Source: Ignelater luminosus
Taxonomy: Eukaryota; Arthropoda; Insecta; Coleoptera; Elateridae
Direction: 5' to 3'
Length of the DNA: 64,000 bases
Assembly: GCA_011009095.1 (NCBI GenBank)
Contig: VTPC01090576.1
Coordinates: 24,617 to 88,616 of the forward strand
Made by a program: the position numbers and the translations under genes. Below are positions 38,301 to 51,667 of this stretch, in pieces (positions within the stretch are counted from its first letter, which is position 1; each line of letters opens with the position of its first letter). The notes beneath the pieces are model-generated. The model searched no databases, was not told the origin of the DNA, and worked only from the letters and a program-made list of their open reading frames with translations.

Positions 38301-40637
38301 GTCATCCTGAAATATGAAGTTGTGCAAGGTTAAACTGTTAGAAAACATTGCAGAATATCATTAAAGTACTTGGCGACCACTACTTTAAACCGTCAATAAT
38401 GATAATATTATATTAGAGGCAAAGAAAAATTTCTAATTACTTACGTTTCATATTAGAATTTCCCGGTGAAGTATTACGTAATTAATAGAATTAATTCCAA
38501 CTGAATAGAAGTTGAATTTTCTTATGAAAAGGGTAATTTGTAAGCAATTCTACAGTGATCTTAAATTTACTCTGTTATATAGTCAAATATTAAATTATAG
38601 ATTTATAGTCGAAGACAGGTAACTTACTAGATAGTAGAACATAAAAAAGAATATTGGAAAGGCTGTCTTGCCTTGAACTCTTTATACACATTATTCGATA
38701 AACGTTTGTATTATTATATCGGAAACTATTAACCACATATATGCAAAACAAAAATTCCATTGTGGACTAAACAGATAAAAATAGCAATATTAACATTTTT
38801 TTCTAAATTTAACTACTAAGATACAAAGCATCAACAAATAGGAAAAGATAGTAAAAAAAACTAACGATAATACACAATGAGACATCTTTCCTGAGGAAAT
38901 GCGAATAAAAATCTGGACAGTCCCCCTCACTCATATGACTTTGCGTCAACTGATTTAGCCTCTTATGCGAGCCATTTAAATCCTAACAAGTCAGTGTATT
39001 TAAATGACAATTAGCAATAACCCCTGGTCCTGTTATTAACTTGTCCGGTATCTTATCCTCCACTAGTTCATCTAACCATCTCTTTTCTTTGCATCATGCA
39101 ATTTAAACAAACCATTTTCTTGTTTCTCTTGCACGATTTCCTCATTAGCGCTACTTCCTTCGCACCATGTCTTTCTCAGGCTCGGCAAGGGTGCACACCG
39201 TGATTTCTTCCTTTCTCATAGGTTACAAGAAGGGAGGCTTAATATACATAATGGTTTGACAACGCGACCTTATTAAACTAATCGTAAAATCGACGTTCAT
39301 AAAGCGAGATAAAAAAATTGTACACTCATCATATGAGTTTTAGTGTTACAACTTTGCTATATATAGGAAGACTTTCGTTCTAGAAATTGATTAATATTTA
39401 AATTTAGAAATAAAATATTGAAAGATTAATTTTAAATTTTTCTAGTTTTTACAAATGGTTACTCAAATATTACTAATTTATTCGCTTTGCTATGTTTGTT
39501 TTAATATAAAATATGGAATAACTAATATTAGTGTAAAACAACTAAACCTTGCATTACTAAGTTTGTATTCTATGTAAGTTACAAAAAAATAACCCAAAAC
39601 GTCTTTATCAACTCATTCCAAAATGTTGAAGACGTTAATCATTCAATAAATGGACATGTTATGGAAAAAATTAAGATCTGTCTACTTATATTACGTAATC
39701 AACTACCTTTTTTAAATGTTTAAGTATTGGCCGTAAGTAACATGAAAGAACTCTAAATTGGATCAATAAAAAATAAAATCAAATCTTGGTCTCTAAAAAT
39801 CAAAATTGAACTGAATAAACTATTTCGGTCAGAAGTTCATTCAAATAACTTCTACCATTTGTTAAGTTTTTTCTCATTCGAGTGCTTTTGAGACCTTTTT
39901 ATCTAATATTAATGTATTTTGATAATTTGGGAACCTAAATTCCTGTATTATAACTATCGTCCGATGTCTACACTATAAGTAGTTTGGTTAGAAAATTCAT
40001 TCATTACTTTAGATACATAAAACGAACAGCAGTCAACTGCCCAATGCAAATCAGAAATAGGCAACTGAGTCGAACTAATATAAATGTTTTAATTTCTCGA
40101 CTTCACCTTCATTAATAGTAATTGCAAATACTATTCTCGATAGCCAAGTTGGCATTTGATGCCTACTAACTAATCGTTACCTACGGAGTTACCTTATGCC
40201 CTATCGTTTAGCTACAAGTTGCAGAGTTTCTATTCGGGGAAAAAAACAACAATATCAAGCGATAATTTTTAAAACTTAAACTCAAAAGTTCTTTAACGGC
40301 AGGAATTTTTTGCTGCTTGGTAACAAACAGTTCGATATTTGAAGATGGGTACTAATCTCCAGCATAATCTATCCATTGTCTTGGATTCATTAAATTACTT
40401 ATAGAAAATGTTTGCTAAACTGACAATTAAGTAGTAATCATCGTTAGACATCTAACTGACCATAATTAGTGGTATCATACACGCATTTCCAAAAACAAAA
40501 AACATAGCCCTATTACAAGATTGAGTACATCATAACCTTTAAATCTTATCTATGGTTTATGCCAACTTTTGCATTTGTGAAAAATGTTCTACTAGATATA
40601 AGCATTTTCTAAAGACCTGATAACGAGATATTTTTGA
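29345..40637. other. Upstream flank or first intron of pros, no gene seen
   Basis: AT-rich with no recognised coding exon. It contains the hAT MITE at 37.3 kb and a less AT-rich stretch at about 32.5-33.45 kb with short frames of no recognised family. It also has two moderately GC-rich noncoding patches (35870-36000 and 36220-36320) that could be regulatory. If pros has a distant noncoding first exon, much of this would be intron. Confidence 0.5.
37300..37609. mobile_element. hAT-type MITE with perfect 8-bp target-site duplication
   Basis: 310 bp. The left end CAGTGACGTAAATA and the inverted right end CAGTGGCGTAAATA match at 13 of 14 positions. The element is flanked by AATAATTG at 37292-37299 and again at 37610-37617. 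An 8-bp duplication with CAGTG-type ends fits the hAT superfamily. C-rich and G-rich subterminal tracts (37323-37345 and 37548-37575) are also partly inverted. There is no coding capacity; the open frame across it is incidental. Confidence 0.9.
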
Positions 40638-40647
40638 NNNNNNNNNN
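40638..40647. other. Assembly gap (10 N)
   Basis: Run of ten N. Ten is probably a placeholder length, so true spacing across the gap is unknown. Confidence 0.99.
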
Positions 40648-43600
40648 GATTGATTTATAAAATCTGAAAATGCCTTTAGTCTAATAGCAAAAGTTTATTT
40701 TAGACACATTTTGACATAATTGAATACTTCTTCTGTCAAGAAAAGATCTACATCCTAAATTCAGTTTCCAACAAATAGTTGTTTGTTAAAACAGATCTAT
40801 TGTTCGTGTTGACTGATTATGAAGTGAATCCGGGAGAAATGATTGTGTAAAAGTAAAACAATAATACAGAGGACGCAAAATAAATAATAATGCAAATATG
40901 CGAGATATGGTATATTGAATTTGATAATCTTTATCTAATATCCTGATTCATTGCAAGGGTAACTATGTATCTTAGATTTATTGGAAGCAGTTTGATTAAG
41001 AGCCTAACATAACAATAATTGTGTGGAATGTCTATCAAAAGTCTTTATCTAATTGAATATGAATTCAGCCATGTTAATTAATATTAAGGTTTAGTAAGAG
41101 TGTCTGATTTCTATAAAATTTAGAAAGGTCGTATGGTTGTAGTCAGCTATGGCAAAATAAAAGATGTTTGATTGAAACTAAAGGGTCATTAGTCAGTTTT
41201 AGCAAATAAAATATGTCATTGGTATAGCAATTGATCTGAACTACGTCTTGATGAAGAGACTCTGGACAAAAGTATGTAATAATTTTATATAATTAGCATA
41301 CGCAATCATAACAATGGTTAGATAGTCTTTCTGAAGTAAAATTACTCGATGCATCCAGATAGCTTTTGTCATAACTCCCTAGTTATCTCTTAGAAACTGC
41401 AACTAATCTACAAACCTAGACAGATATCAAAATCTGGAGATGGCACTTTATAGATGCTGATCCTCTAACAGATCTAGATGAATCTTTTGTGGACTGCTTT
41501 CCCAAACTATTAGAAAGCAACCTTTGGATTTAAAAGAAGCATTTTTATATTTGTGACTAGAGACCAAATTTAATAAGAAGCAACAACAATTAGGTGTAAT
41601 TATCCATGTTATGGAACTTCACGCGGGAAAACTCGGGAAAAGGATGCTATCCTCCAAGAGGGAAGTCCCATGTGACTATGATGAGTTGTACGTTAAAAAT
41701 ACTTACTGGGGTTGAAAAACCTCGGGTTCGGCTAAATTCTAGTTGGTGGCGAAATGACCATGGTAGTTGCAGCCAGAAGATTCCAGAAGAACCGTGACTT
41801 GAAGCCTCAGCCACAAAGCAACAGCAACAACGATTACTAATAAGTATTAAACATTAACACTGTATGTATGTAGGCTTCACCCGTTTTTGTGAAAATTAGG
41901 CCCAAGACTATCAAATTCAAATCCAATAGGAAAAATAGAATTGAGTTTCTATTTAGTAATTTCAATTATTTTCTTAATTGAAATGGTCACGCGTATTGTT
42001 GAAATTCTTGCGTTTACATTTGCAAACATTACATTTCGTAATTTCTCACGCTTCTCTTTCTTGTTGTTCTTGAGGGAGTTAAACATAAAAAGGATAGCGT
42101 AAAAAGCTAATAAGTCAAAAAAGCTGTTTAAGTTCAAATCTGATTTTCTTAATAGCCCGTTAATTAATCGATTTTACTATACCGTTTTTTATTATAAAAT
42201 TCTTGTATTAAAAGTAGAATACAAAATGTAAAAATATTAAGCATGGCAACAACTTTACTTTTAGGCAATAAAATCTATTTTTACTGGTAAAAAATGTTAT
42301 CTTAATGGAACTTTGAAACCATGATTATCTTTTTCTATTTTTTGTTTTGACAAAATCAGTAAATACTTACTAATAATGCTGAATATTATCTCACAAAAGA
42401 AATTATTTTTTTATGATTCTAATGCATTTTCAGAACTTTTAAATTAACATTAATAAAAAAAATCGAAAGAAAAGTTATGGGGATTTTACATTCCATGTTG
42501 TAGGTATACACTAAGCGTCAATTTGTTAAATCAATAAATGCATTTCTTTCCTTTATCCGTTAAACTTTGCACTTAACTGTTAGTTATGCAGTAGAACTAC
42601 GTGTTCTGTTATTACGTGGTATTAGATTGCTTTCTACTTTAAATATACTTCCGTAACTTTAAATTACTTTACTTATGGATCCATATGTATGACAGTAGAA
42701 GCTATTTATTAAGTAAGTACGTAATGTAATAACTGCTTTGTATGATTCTAATAGGTTAAACTGAAAGCATTTTATGTAATACTGAATCACCTAATATAAT
42801 AATGAGCTCAATTTCATATTAAAATACATATAAATTTGTCTACATGATTTCAGAGAAAGAGTACTCGAAAAAGATATTTATCCTAAGGTGTAACAACACA
42901 ATAGAATCCAAGTATACTGTAGATATTACTACATATTCGCAGTGCGTCTCCCCATTTTCAATACATCATCTTAGAGGGTGAAGACAAAGGCGAGACTGCT
43001 CAAGTGTTCGCTCAGGCTTTTCCTACCCTAGTTATTAATATCTAAATATATGTCATTAGAATCTCAGACAGCGGGGCGCTATTTGCTAGAAGGAAATCTT
43101 TAACAATCTACCTTTTTTCCATTTAAAAAAGCATTGAAGTGCGTACTTGAAAGTACTAGTTACTTTTGGATAACAAAATCGTCTGAGAAATCTTTCAACC
43201 CAGCACAATAAAAATCAAAATGCCAAGTATGCTATATACATTTCACAATTCAGCGAGACATTTCTTTTTTATTGGATTGAAGGTGTCATTTTTATTGAGG
43301 GGTTGTATAAAGCTGACTCTAGGGATGAAATGACTTTTTGAAAGAAACACTAAACATTTTCAAGTTTATTATGTTCTTTGTGGTTACCAGAGGCGGTGTA
43401 ATGCTAAAATTTATGTCTCCTTTGGCGATAAGGTTTTTTTATAGTTAATTTTCATATAAGGTATACTGCAGTGGAAATGGAGGAAGTTACAAGATTTTAT
43501 GACGTTCCCTTTTGTACGTTCTTGATGCTATAACAACAACATAACGTGTTTCTAAAACTTTAATTTGAAACAAGCAAAAAATAAAGAAACATAAAAATAT

Positions 43601-46600
43601 ACTTAAATTTTTTGAAATTCCCTTGTATCTATAAATCGTAGTTCAAAAACTGAAACTAACTAAGTGTACTGTCTAACAAAATAATGTTGCATGACGATAA
43701 TTTAATAAATGATACAAGACCAGCGTTTCTAGTTAAATGCTTCAAAAAAACTTTACACAATAACAAAACTTTTCCATCAGCAGTGGTATATACTAAGATT
43801 TTAAAACTGAAATTACACTTTATTCGTGACGAAAATGGTAGGTTATGTGACCGTCTTAACCAATAAAAACGTCAAAAAACATTAAATCGCTACCTACATA
43901 ACGTATAATTTTGTGCAGCACGACATTTCACTTAACTGGAGCACTTGTCAAATATTCAAAACGAATTTTATTTGATATCCTATCATTTCCGACTATACTT
44001 ACCCTTAAAATGTGTGTAATTCAATCGTCTTTCAAGTTTACAAATTAGGGTGGACTTTAGTTTTCTGTTGGGAAAAAACTGTGGTGACAATTTCACTATG
44101 CAAGGACAATTTTTGTATCTGTGTAATTTCCTCCTATCTTTTCGTGATCGATAGAAAATTGCAATAAATTATCAAGATAATGACTTGAATTATTAGTTAG
44201 GTGCATTCAGAGCAATTCGCTGAATGGATAAATCTTATTAAACTGAATACGATATGTTATGTACTGGGTGTCCTAATTTTAATTTTATTAATACAATTTA
44301 TTCTGAGAGCTGGATAATTTTTTGTTTCGAATGAACTAGAACTACTAAACTGCCAATCTAATCAAGCCAAAATCAAAAGTACGTTATCTTTGATAACAAC
44401 ACTTATACTGTTTTCATACAAAAGACTACTTCTTCACCCTAAAGAGAGAACAGCTATCAATATCTACAAAAAAAAATTCATTTGCATCCTCAAATCGGGT
44501 TTAGCTTTGGTTCTGAACCACATGGCAAGCAACCAAAGCATTTTTTGCTCCAAATCTTTTACTCGAAAATTTCTATTTTCTTAGGCATAAAGGTATGTTG
44601 GCTTAAAATCCACATATCTGAAGTCTGGATACTATTTCTCATCTATACCTAACTTACCCTATTCTGCTATTGACTCTATCCTATCCCTGAAATATTGCCT
44701 TAGTATGTATTGAGTTAGTTAGTCAGCAAGGTTTGACTACAGAAAAATTATAAACAGATGGAAATGGCATAATTGGCACTTAGCAAAGATATTTATAGAC
44801 TTGGAGATGCTTAATGAAATGCGGCTTTTGGGAAAACTTACTCCAAAAAATCTCAAAATGGTTATATTGGGGCACTTACAGATTTTCAAAAATACGCTGT
44901 GTATTTTGAATTTTGCTTTTGTTTCTAGATTATTGATATATCCTTCTTTGCAAGATGTAGACGTATTGCAATAAATCAAAAGTACAGTAGATTAATCAAA
45001 ATAACCTACTGTTTATATTAATCTTCCAATTCCAATTACATTAATTTGATTTGGTGTGATGCAAGAAGTCAATAGATCATTCTTCCTTCCAGCACAATTA
45101 ACTAAAAGTTTTGCAATGAATCAGATCAGACTAAACTAAATTCTGTAACTTAGCTTTGATTACTTTTGAGGAAATGCCAAAAATATTAATTCGAAAAAAA
45201 GTGAAATACATTCTTTAGACTTGGATTAGTATACGGCGTAGTCGAAGAAAAAGAGGGCAAATAGAAAAAACTTTTAGTTATTAATTTTGATTAAAACCAA
45301 TTTCGTAACTTCTATTGTTAACTGCAACACATGTAAGTCAATGATTACAGATTGCTTTTAATCTCTTTACAAAGTTTTGGTTGGCGGCATCGTGATTGAA
45401 GCCAATTAACTAATACAGTTTTTTGGAAAATAACAAAATAAAGAAGTTGTCCATTTTTAGCCTTTTTCCTGGACTCTCCTGTATAGTGGAGAGGTATATG
45501 CTGAATACTTAGTGTTTCCTAAAAAACTCAAAACGTGGTTTGCTAATATTTACTTTGGGATGAAAGCTATAAAGCCGAGTTGGATAAATAATAAATTGCT
45601 TGTGAAAATTGAGAAACACTTGTTTTAATATTCAAAACAATGAAAACAAAAATAACACTTTCCTCGATAGACAACCACAACAGGCATTGTTCCATAAAAG
45701 CTACAACAGGAAGATACCGTAGGAATTCTAGCCATGCTATTTATACGTCATCAATGCCAATTCGAACACTGTAAGCACTAGAATTTTAAAAAGATGCAAG
45801 CAAAGTAGAGAAAAACTATAGTTATCCAATCTTTGTTAAACATCATTTAGAGGTAAAGAGATCCGTACTATTGGAACTAGAAGATGGGAAAAAGGAAGCA
45901 AAAACGTCTAAAAGTTCTTTGCTGGAGAACCAGAAGGGAAAACTAGCATTCCACAAGAAATTGAAGCAAAGGATTGATTTAGAAAACTAAACTGATACAA
46001 CTTTAAGCAGTTCAACTGAATAATATCCTAACAAAAAAATCTTCTTGTAGTATGGGAAAAATATTGAAAAATAATTAAAAATACTGGCTTCCACATTTTG
46101 AAGGGTTTCGTTTTCAGAAAATTATAAGGCACTATGGAAATCTGTTTCATTGTCATAATCAGAAAATTTCTGGGTTTTATGCCCTTATCTGGACTTACAA
46201 AAAGGCCAAAATTATGCTTTACTTTACGTATTTACAATTAGTTTGAACCCATTGATATTTGTTAACTACTAAGATTTGGTATTCGATTTTACTTAGTAGT
46301 ATAATTCTTGTTTGCTACCAGTCCAAATGTGTAGCTACTAGCCCTTTCCAAACTTTGGCTGTGTCTAAAGTTATTTTAATCTTCGTTATAGTTTGGTTCA
46401 CATCACAGATGAATAATATAAGGGAGATCCTTCGTTCTGAACACAGACTTCAATTTCCTTCCATATTCTGTTTGTAATTCTTTCCGCTTAATTGAGTTTA
46501 CCCCATTATATAAGCAAAAGACTGTTCTGACTTGTTAATCTTTTGTAAAGATTGCCAGTTCAGACTTGAAATCCTTCTTAATAGGTCTTTATTGAGTTAA

Positions 46601-47600
46601 TTTACTGAATGGGACTAATTATTTTGTTTGCATTTCCTTATCAAGAAATCTTAAATGGGATCCAATATCACTTACATCTTTCTCAGTTACACAGATATTT
46701 AATTACTAAAAAAATTTACCTTTTTTTAGAAATTACTTTGTTACTTTTTTTAAATCATTCTTAGCTACTTTATTATTTCAATGATAAATAACATCCTCAT
46801 GAAAAATTCACGTGATTACATCTCGTTGTTTATGATTATGACAATTGGTTTTACTTGAAAAGCTCCACTAATCTTAGTTTCTTATGTTCTGTTATCGTTT
46901 GTATTTCAAAGCTTTTTTATATAAGAATATGTATGCGTAGTTAATTTATTTTCGAATTCAAATACCACTAGGGGACTCCCAGCATACGCAGTTTTCTAAA
47001 CTTCATTTTATTAATATTCCAAATATAGAGCATTTTTTGTTGCTTAAATTGTGGTTAATAGCTTAATTCAAGGCTTAATATGAACTGAAGTAAATAATTT
47101 AGTAATTCCCCGTATCACCTTTACATCACGACGCGTAAGGTTAAAGATATGTAAATGCTACTGTTCTGAATGAATAACACGGATACGGAAGGAAGGGAAA
47201 CCCTATCCTTCTCGTTTTGGAGGAGACATGGTGGTTGAGAAAGCATTTCGAAGAAGAAAACTTAGGATATCTCACGCAGATCAGTTCTCTTGAGAACTTC
47301 AAATACTTTATTCTCTTTGTGCGGTATTTTCTTAAGTAGTTCGCGTTTACACCCTTAATTCTGTTTTAGTTCTGCCTCGATGCACATTTGCGTTAGTTAC
47401 ATCCGTACAAAAAATCAAACGCGCACGTGCCTTTAGCATTATGAACGAAAGAAAAACAAGACCTACTTTAACACAACAATTTTATATTTTCACATTAAAT
47501 AAAAATAATTTGCTGTTTCCTACTTCGACTTCCGATGTTTCTCAACAAAAAACTCTATTCAGTCTTGATGACACGTTACACGGAACAATCTATAAAAAAT
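40648..47600. other. AT-rich intergenic sequence, nothing recognised
   Basis: Only short chance frames and no domains. A possible transposon end (TACTGGGTGTCC near 44261) has no partner found. Confidence 0.5.
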
Positions 47601-47619
47601 CAGTGTAATACTAAGTAGG

Positions 47620-47850
47620 CTATGTGTGATGAGATACCGGAAGACCCAGGTGACGTCACGAGGTGTGATTGCCGCCGGAGATGGGCCCAATGATTGTTGC
47701 CCTGTTTCCGGTTCCGTTTTCTATTTTTTTTTTGTATTTGTTAGGTTCACCTCTAACTCGTAATGAACGTTGGTGTGATGATTCCGTCGACTCGTGCTGC
47801 GTCGACGATGACCCTCGCACGACGCTAAATTCAAATTAAAGCTCGCTTTT
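47620..47850. promoter_or_regulatory. Promoter-like GC-richer patch with CRE
   Basis: Contains a palindromic CRE, TGACGTCA (47651-47658), several CpGs, a GCCGCCGG stretch and two GTCGAC sites in inverted arrangement (about 47785-47807), against an AT-rich background. On the minus strand it could be a distal promoter and noncoding first exon for pros, 18 kb upstream; possible donors include TTCCG|GTATCT. That link is inference. Confidence 0.3.
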
Positions 47851-48142
47851 GTAGCAGGTTGTTTTGTCTTGTGTCCCTTGGAAAAAAAAATGTTAGGGTT
47901 GTCTCAGCAGACGAATTTCTCTTCTTTATTCTTTATAGAGGGCCGCGTTGGGAAGATCGATAAACTTTATGAATGAATACGTAGGCAAGTCTAGACTTCA
48001 AAAAGAATTTTTTTAAGAGTAAGAAGAATTTTCTTAGAGTAAGTTTTTGTTATTATTTTTTCCGAAATAAGCAGAAGTTGTACAGTATTCATCTAGATTT
48101 CATATCATTAAAAAAAATTAACTTGTTTTGCACTAATGAGAA

Positions 48143-51100
48143 TTGCTAGGGTATCTTTATCGCGACATAAAGTTTGCAACACCAACATACCTACATTTTA
48201 CTTTTATAAAGGTACATACTAATTATGGCCTTTTGGCCAGCGGGAATTTGCATCTGAATGCCAAAATTAATAAAGATGTATTGTGTGATACTTATAGAAG
48301 TATTTTACTCCTCAGGAAGATTCCAATATTCCAATTAACAATTAACAAGGTTACACTTAAAATCGAAACGAAAAAAACTTGTATGAATCTTAAAAGAAAC
48401 CCTAACCAAGTTTAATTTTAATTTTTTCCAGAAGCTACCTACTAAAAATTATTTAAATCTGTCTCAAAGGTCCTCTCGAAACTGAATTATTAAAACTAAC
48501 GAATCGTGGAGTGACATTTCTTTCCCTTTTGAAATCTGAACCTTAAGAGTTTGGAACACCAAAATGAATTCGTTAAGTCTTTTCACATAATTATATAAAT
48601 CTAGTGCAGTGAGCTAAGACGGGAGCCTGGGGCAAAAGGGGAAGTGAAGGAAGTAAAGACTGCAGCGAGTGCAAACCTTCCCTAACCTGCCCCACACCAC
48701 AAGGTTTCACAGTTTGTATTGATCTCGCGTTCCCTTCCGTGAGCCGGTGAATCAATGGTCTCAAGTCGTTGGGCTCGTATTCATTGCAGTTTTTCTTACA
48801 GTTACCGAAAATTGATCACCTTGAAAAATTTGTTTGCAGTTGCATATGCAACCAAAAACCGTACTGGTTCATTTCTTATATTTTTTTAAATAAATCTTTG
48901 ATAGTTTCTAAGAACTATTTACTTTTACTTCTTATTCTGTTTATATCGATACAAAGATAATTTGTAATAATTAAAATCTACAAACTTCATTTCTTTTACA
49001 TAAATTTTTTAATGGTAGATTTGCTAATCCTAATGTCATTAAATACAGGCCAACGGATTCTCATTGCGTTGCTTCTTTACATCGCATAGTTAAGACTGGT
49101 AGGCAAGGGTTGTGAGTGGTCTTAGGGTGTAAGAGGCGTGAGGGGGGTGTAAGAGACGGTACCTCGAGTGGAAAATGTGATTTCTTCATCTCTGCACTGG
49201 CGCAGAGCATGCAAAAAATACATATCCACGTGCATGATGTGAAGGTATTGTTTTCGGTCTTGTAGGAATTGCTCGTGAAAAATCCAGGAAATGTGTAATT
49301 ACCTCTAGTGGATGTGATTATTCACGCACTCATTTCAGTTGGTTTTGCATTGCCATTATTTTTATTATTTTGATTATTTTATGTGGCCTAATTCTAGATA
49401 GAAATAAATAGGAAAAAGTTTTAAAGTAGATATTAAAGCGGTTGTCTTTGACAGAGGTATCGAATTTACGACAATAGCAGCATCCTCCTTTTGTCAGCTG
49501 ATTCATCTACTAGAAGAATTTAATACTAACCACTTTAGTTAAATCCTTTCAACAACAATCACTAAATAAGAAAAAAAGTAGCATCTATTGAAGAATTTCA
49601 AATGATATAATGTTGTTATTTCTTTATGCCATTCAATTCTATTTCTAGTAATTCACATGCTTTCTTTTCAAATAACTTTTCCAATTACAGCTCATATCCT
49701 TCTGCATCATCTTGTATTAAATCGCTTTTCATACTGGGGGCTAATTTGGTGATTTTCAATTTTGGCCTTGTCAAAAGACGCAATTTTAGGGCAAACAAAA
49801 AATAAGTTGGTAGATCGAGGTAGCTTGTATTTGGGTTTTGGGCATGCACAAATCTTTGCGCAAAAGTTTTTCGAAAAGATCAAAGACAATTTTTTTCCAT
49901 TTAGTAAGAACTTTTTAGCGGTCACTGTACTATAGCTAAACTACAGGGTATCTGCTTATATGGCATCTCTAGTAGTACTACAGTAACTGAATTGAAACGC
50001 ATAGAAAATCTGATAACAAAAGCTAAATTCCAAAATATCTTAACGTGTGGTTGATCAATTTTACAGAACAAGCATTTTGTGTATCTTCAAGAAGACGCCA
50101 AACTTGAGAAAAGTATAATCTGTTTTTCTTCAATTGTTTGCCAAAACACAATCAAAATATACATTCTCTGCATGAAGTCCTGACTTTTTATGATTATTGA
50201 AGTATTTAAAATTAAAAAACAAAATTCTATTGGAGAAAATCTAGGCAAAACCTTTTTAGGGTTGCTTAGAATGATAAAAGAGAATTGCCGTTGACCTATT
50301 ACATATACCGTAATAAAAAATAACATAAAATAAATTTCTTCAGCTGAATATACTCACTTTTCTTGTTTAATGCGACTATAATTCTAAACTGCGTGACATT
50401 TTCAGAAAAACAAAGCAACATTCGAGATAGACACCAAAGCACTCAAAAGTACGATAAATCAACCATGAAGTTTTGAAAAACCAAAAACACCATACTAAAA
50501 ACACCGCAAGGCGCTTTAAAGTAGCATAGAAAGTAATAAAACAATAAATAATTGTAAAAAACAATGAAAAGGCCCAACAAAAGTATCAAAAAGCAAAGCA
50601 GAGTGTACAAAATTCCGGCAAAGCAAATTAAGCATGAAAGAGCACAACGGACTATGTAGATGTACGGAAAAATATCATAGCTTGGTACACACGAACAAGC
50701 GAAACAAATTATTAAGAAGATAAAAAAAGCAAAAGAAACCACATCATTGTGTGAAAGTACATTTGGTTATGTTAAAGCAAAAGTAATCAAAATAAGACGG
50801 AAAAGCACGAGAAGTAAAAACTCGTAAAAAATCTTAGCAAAACGGATGCAAGCACGAGAAAACTCACCATGCACGTAAAAACTCAACAAACAAACGCACA
50901 GAAAACCAGGGCAAAGCAACAATAAGTACCTATACAACAAAGTAAGTAAAAGCACATCAAAACAAGTGTCATTGAAAAAGTAAGCATGTAAAGTCCCAGT
51001 AAGATTATCTATTGTGTTCTTAGTATTTTGTCTGAAATCCTTGAGCAATTTGGAAATTTCTGTCAAGTTAAGGGGCAAACATAAGCTCGTTACAGGAAAA

Positions 51101-51480
51101 CTTATAAAAGAATTGGTCAAAATTCATATCTGATTTTGGTCGTCCTGATAACGTTCCGTTTTAAAATGTGAACGAGTCTCAGGACTGGAAGATATGTTTT
51201 GCCTAAATGTATCTTGACTGCTTTTTTTTTTCGGTGTGTCCAATTTTGCCTAGAGGACTAGTTTTCAAATATTTCGCTTTCAAATAATATTCATGACTAT
51301 ATTGTAATCGTCTGTTAAACCGTCACTTTGCTATTGTTCGGATAAATGACTTTGGTTAAGTCAATTAATGCCATAAAACTCAAGTTTAACACCGTCTTGT
51401 TATAACTGTTAATACACCTGATATTCTGTGTGAAAATCTAAGGTGTTAAGATCTGAAATACAGTGCTTTAGATTATTATG
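48143..51480. other. Noncoding stretch with compositional oddities
   Basis: No recognised gene. It includes a GC-richer patch at 48600-48770, a short direct repeat GGTGTAAGAG (two copies 20-30 bp apart, about 49125-49160), and an A-rich, T-poor block at about 50400-51000. Confidence 0.45.
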
Positions 51481-51482
51481 TA

Positions 51483-51667
51483 CTATCGCGGCAAAAAAAA
51501 CCGGGGCACCACACAGTTTCTTTCAGTTTGAGTAAAACTATTTTGTAAGTAGGTACCTTATTAATTAAACTGACAAATCCATCTTAAAGCCTAAGGCAAA
51601 AGAGAGAAATTTTGTTAGAACAGACGTATCGTCAGACAAGTGTGCCCCGGTTTTTTTGCCGCGATAG
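51483..51667. mobile_element. mariner-type MITE, 185 bp
   Basis: Terminal inverted repeats of about 28 bp beginning CTATCGCGGCAAAAAAA, then CCGGGGCAC. The two copies differ only by the length of the A run (8 versus 7). TA dinucleotides flank both ends (51481-51482, 51668-51669), as expected of Tc1/mariner insertion. Near-identical ends suggest a young insertion. No open frame inside. Confidence 0.88.

Noticed and set aside
50443..51120. Two minus-strand frames encoding very hydrophobic 99- and 117-residue peptides
   Set aside because: They follow from the A-rich, T-poor composition of the plus strand (TTT/TTA/TTG/TGT codons). They lack a recognisable family and look like composition artefacts, not membrane proteins.
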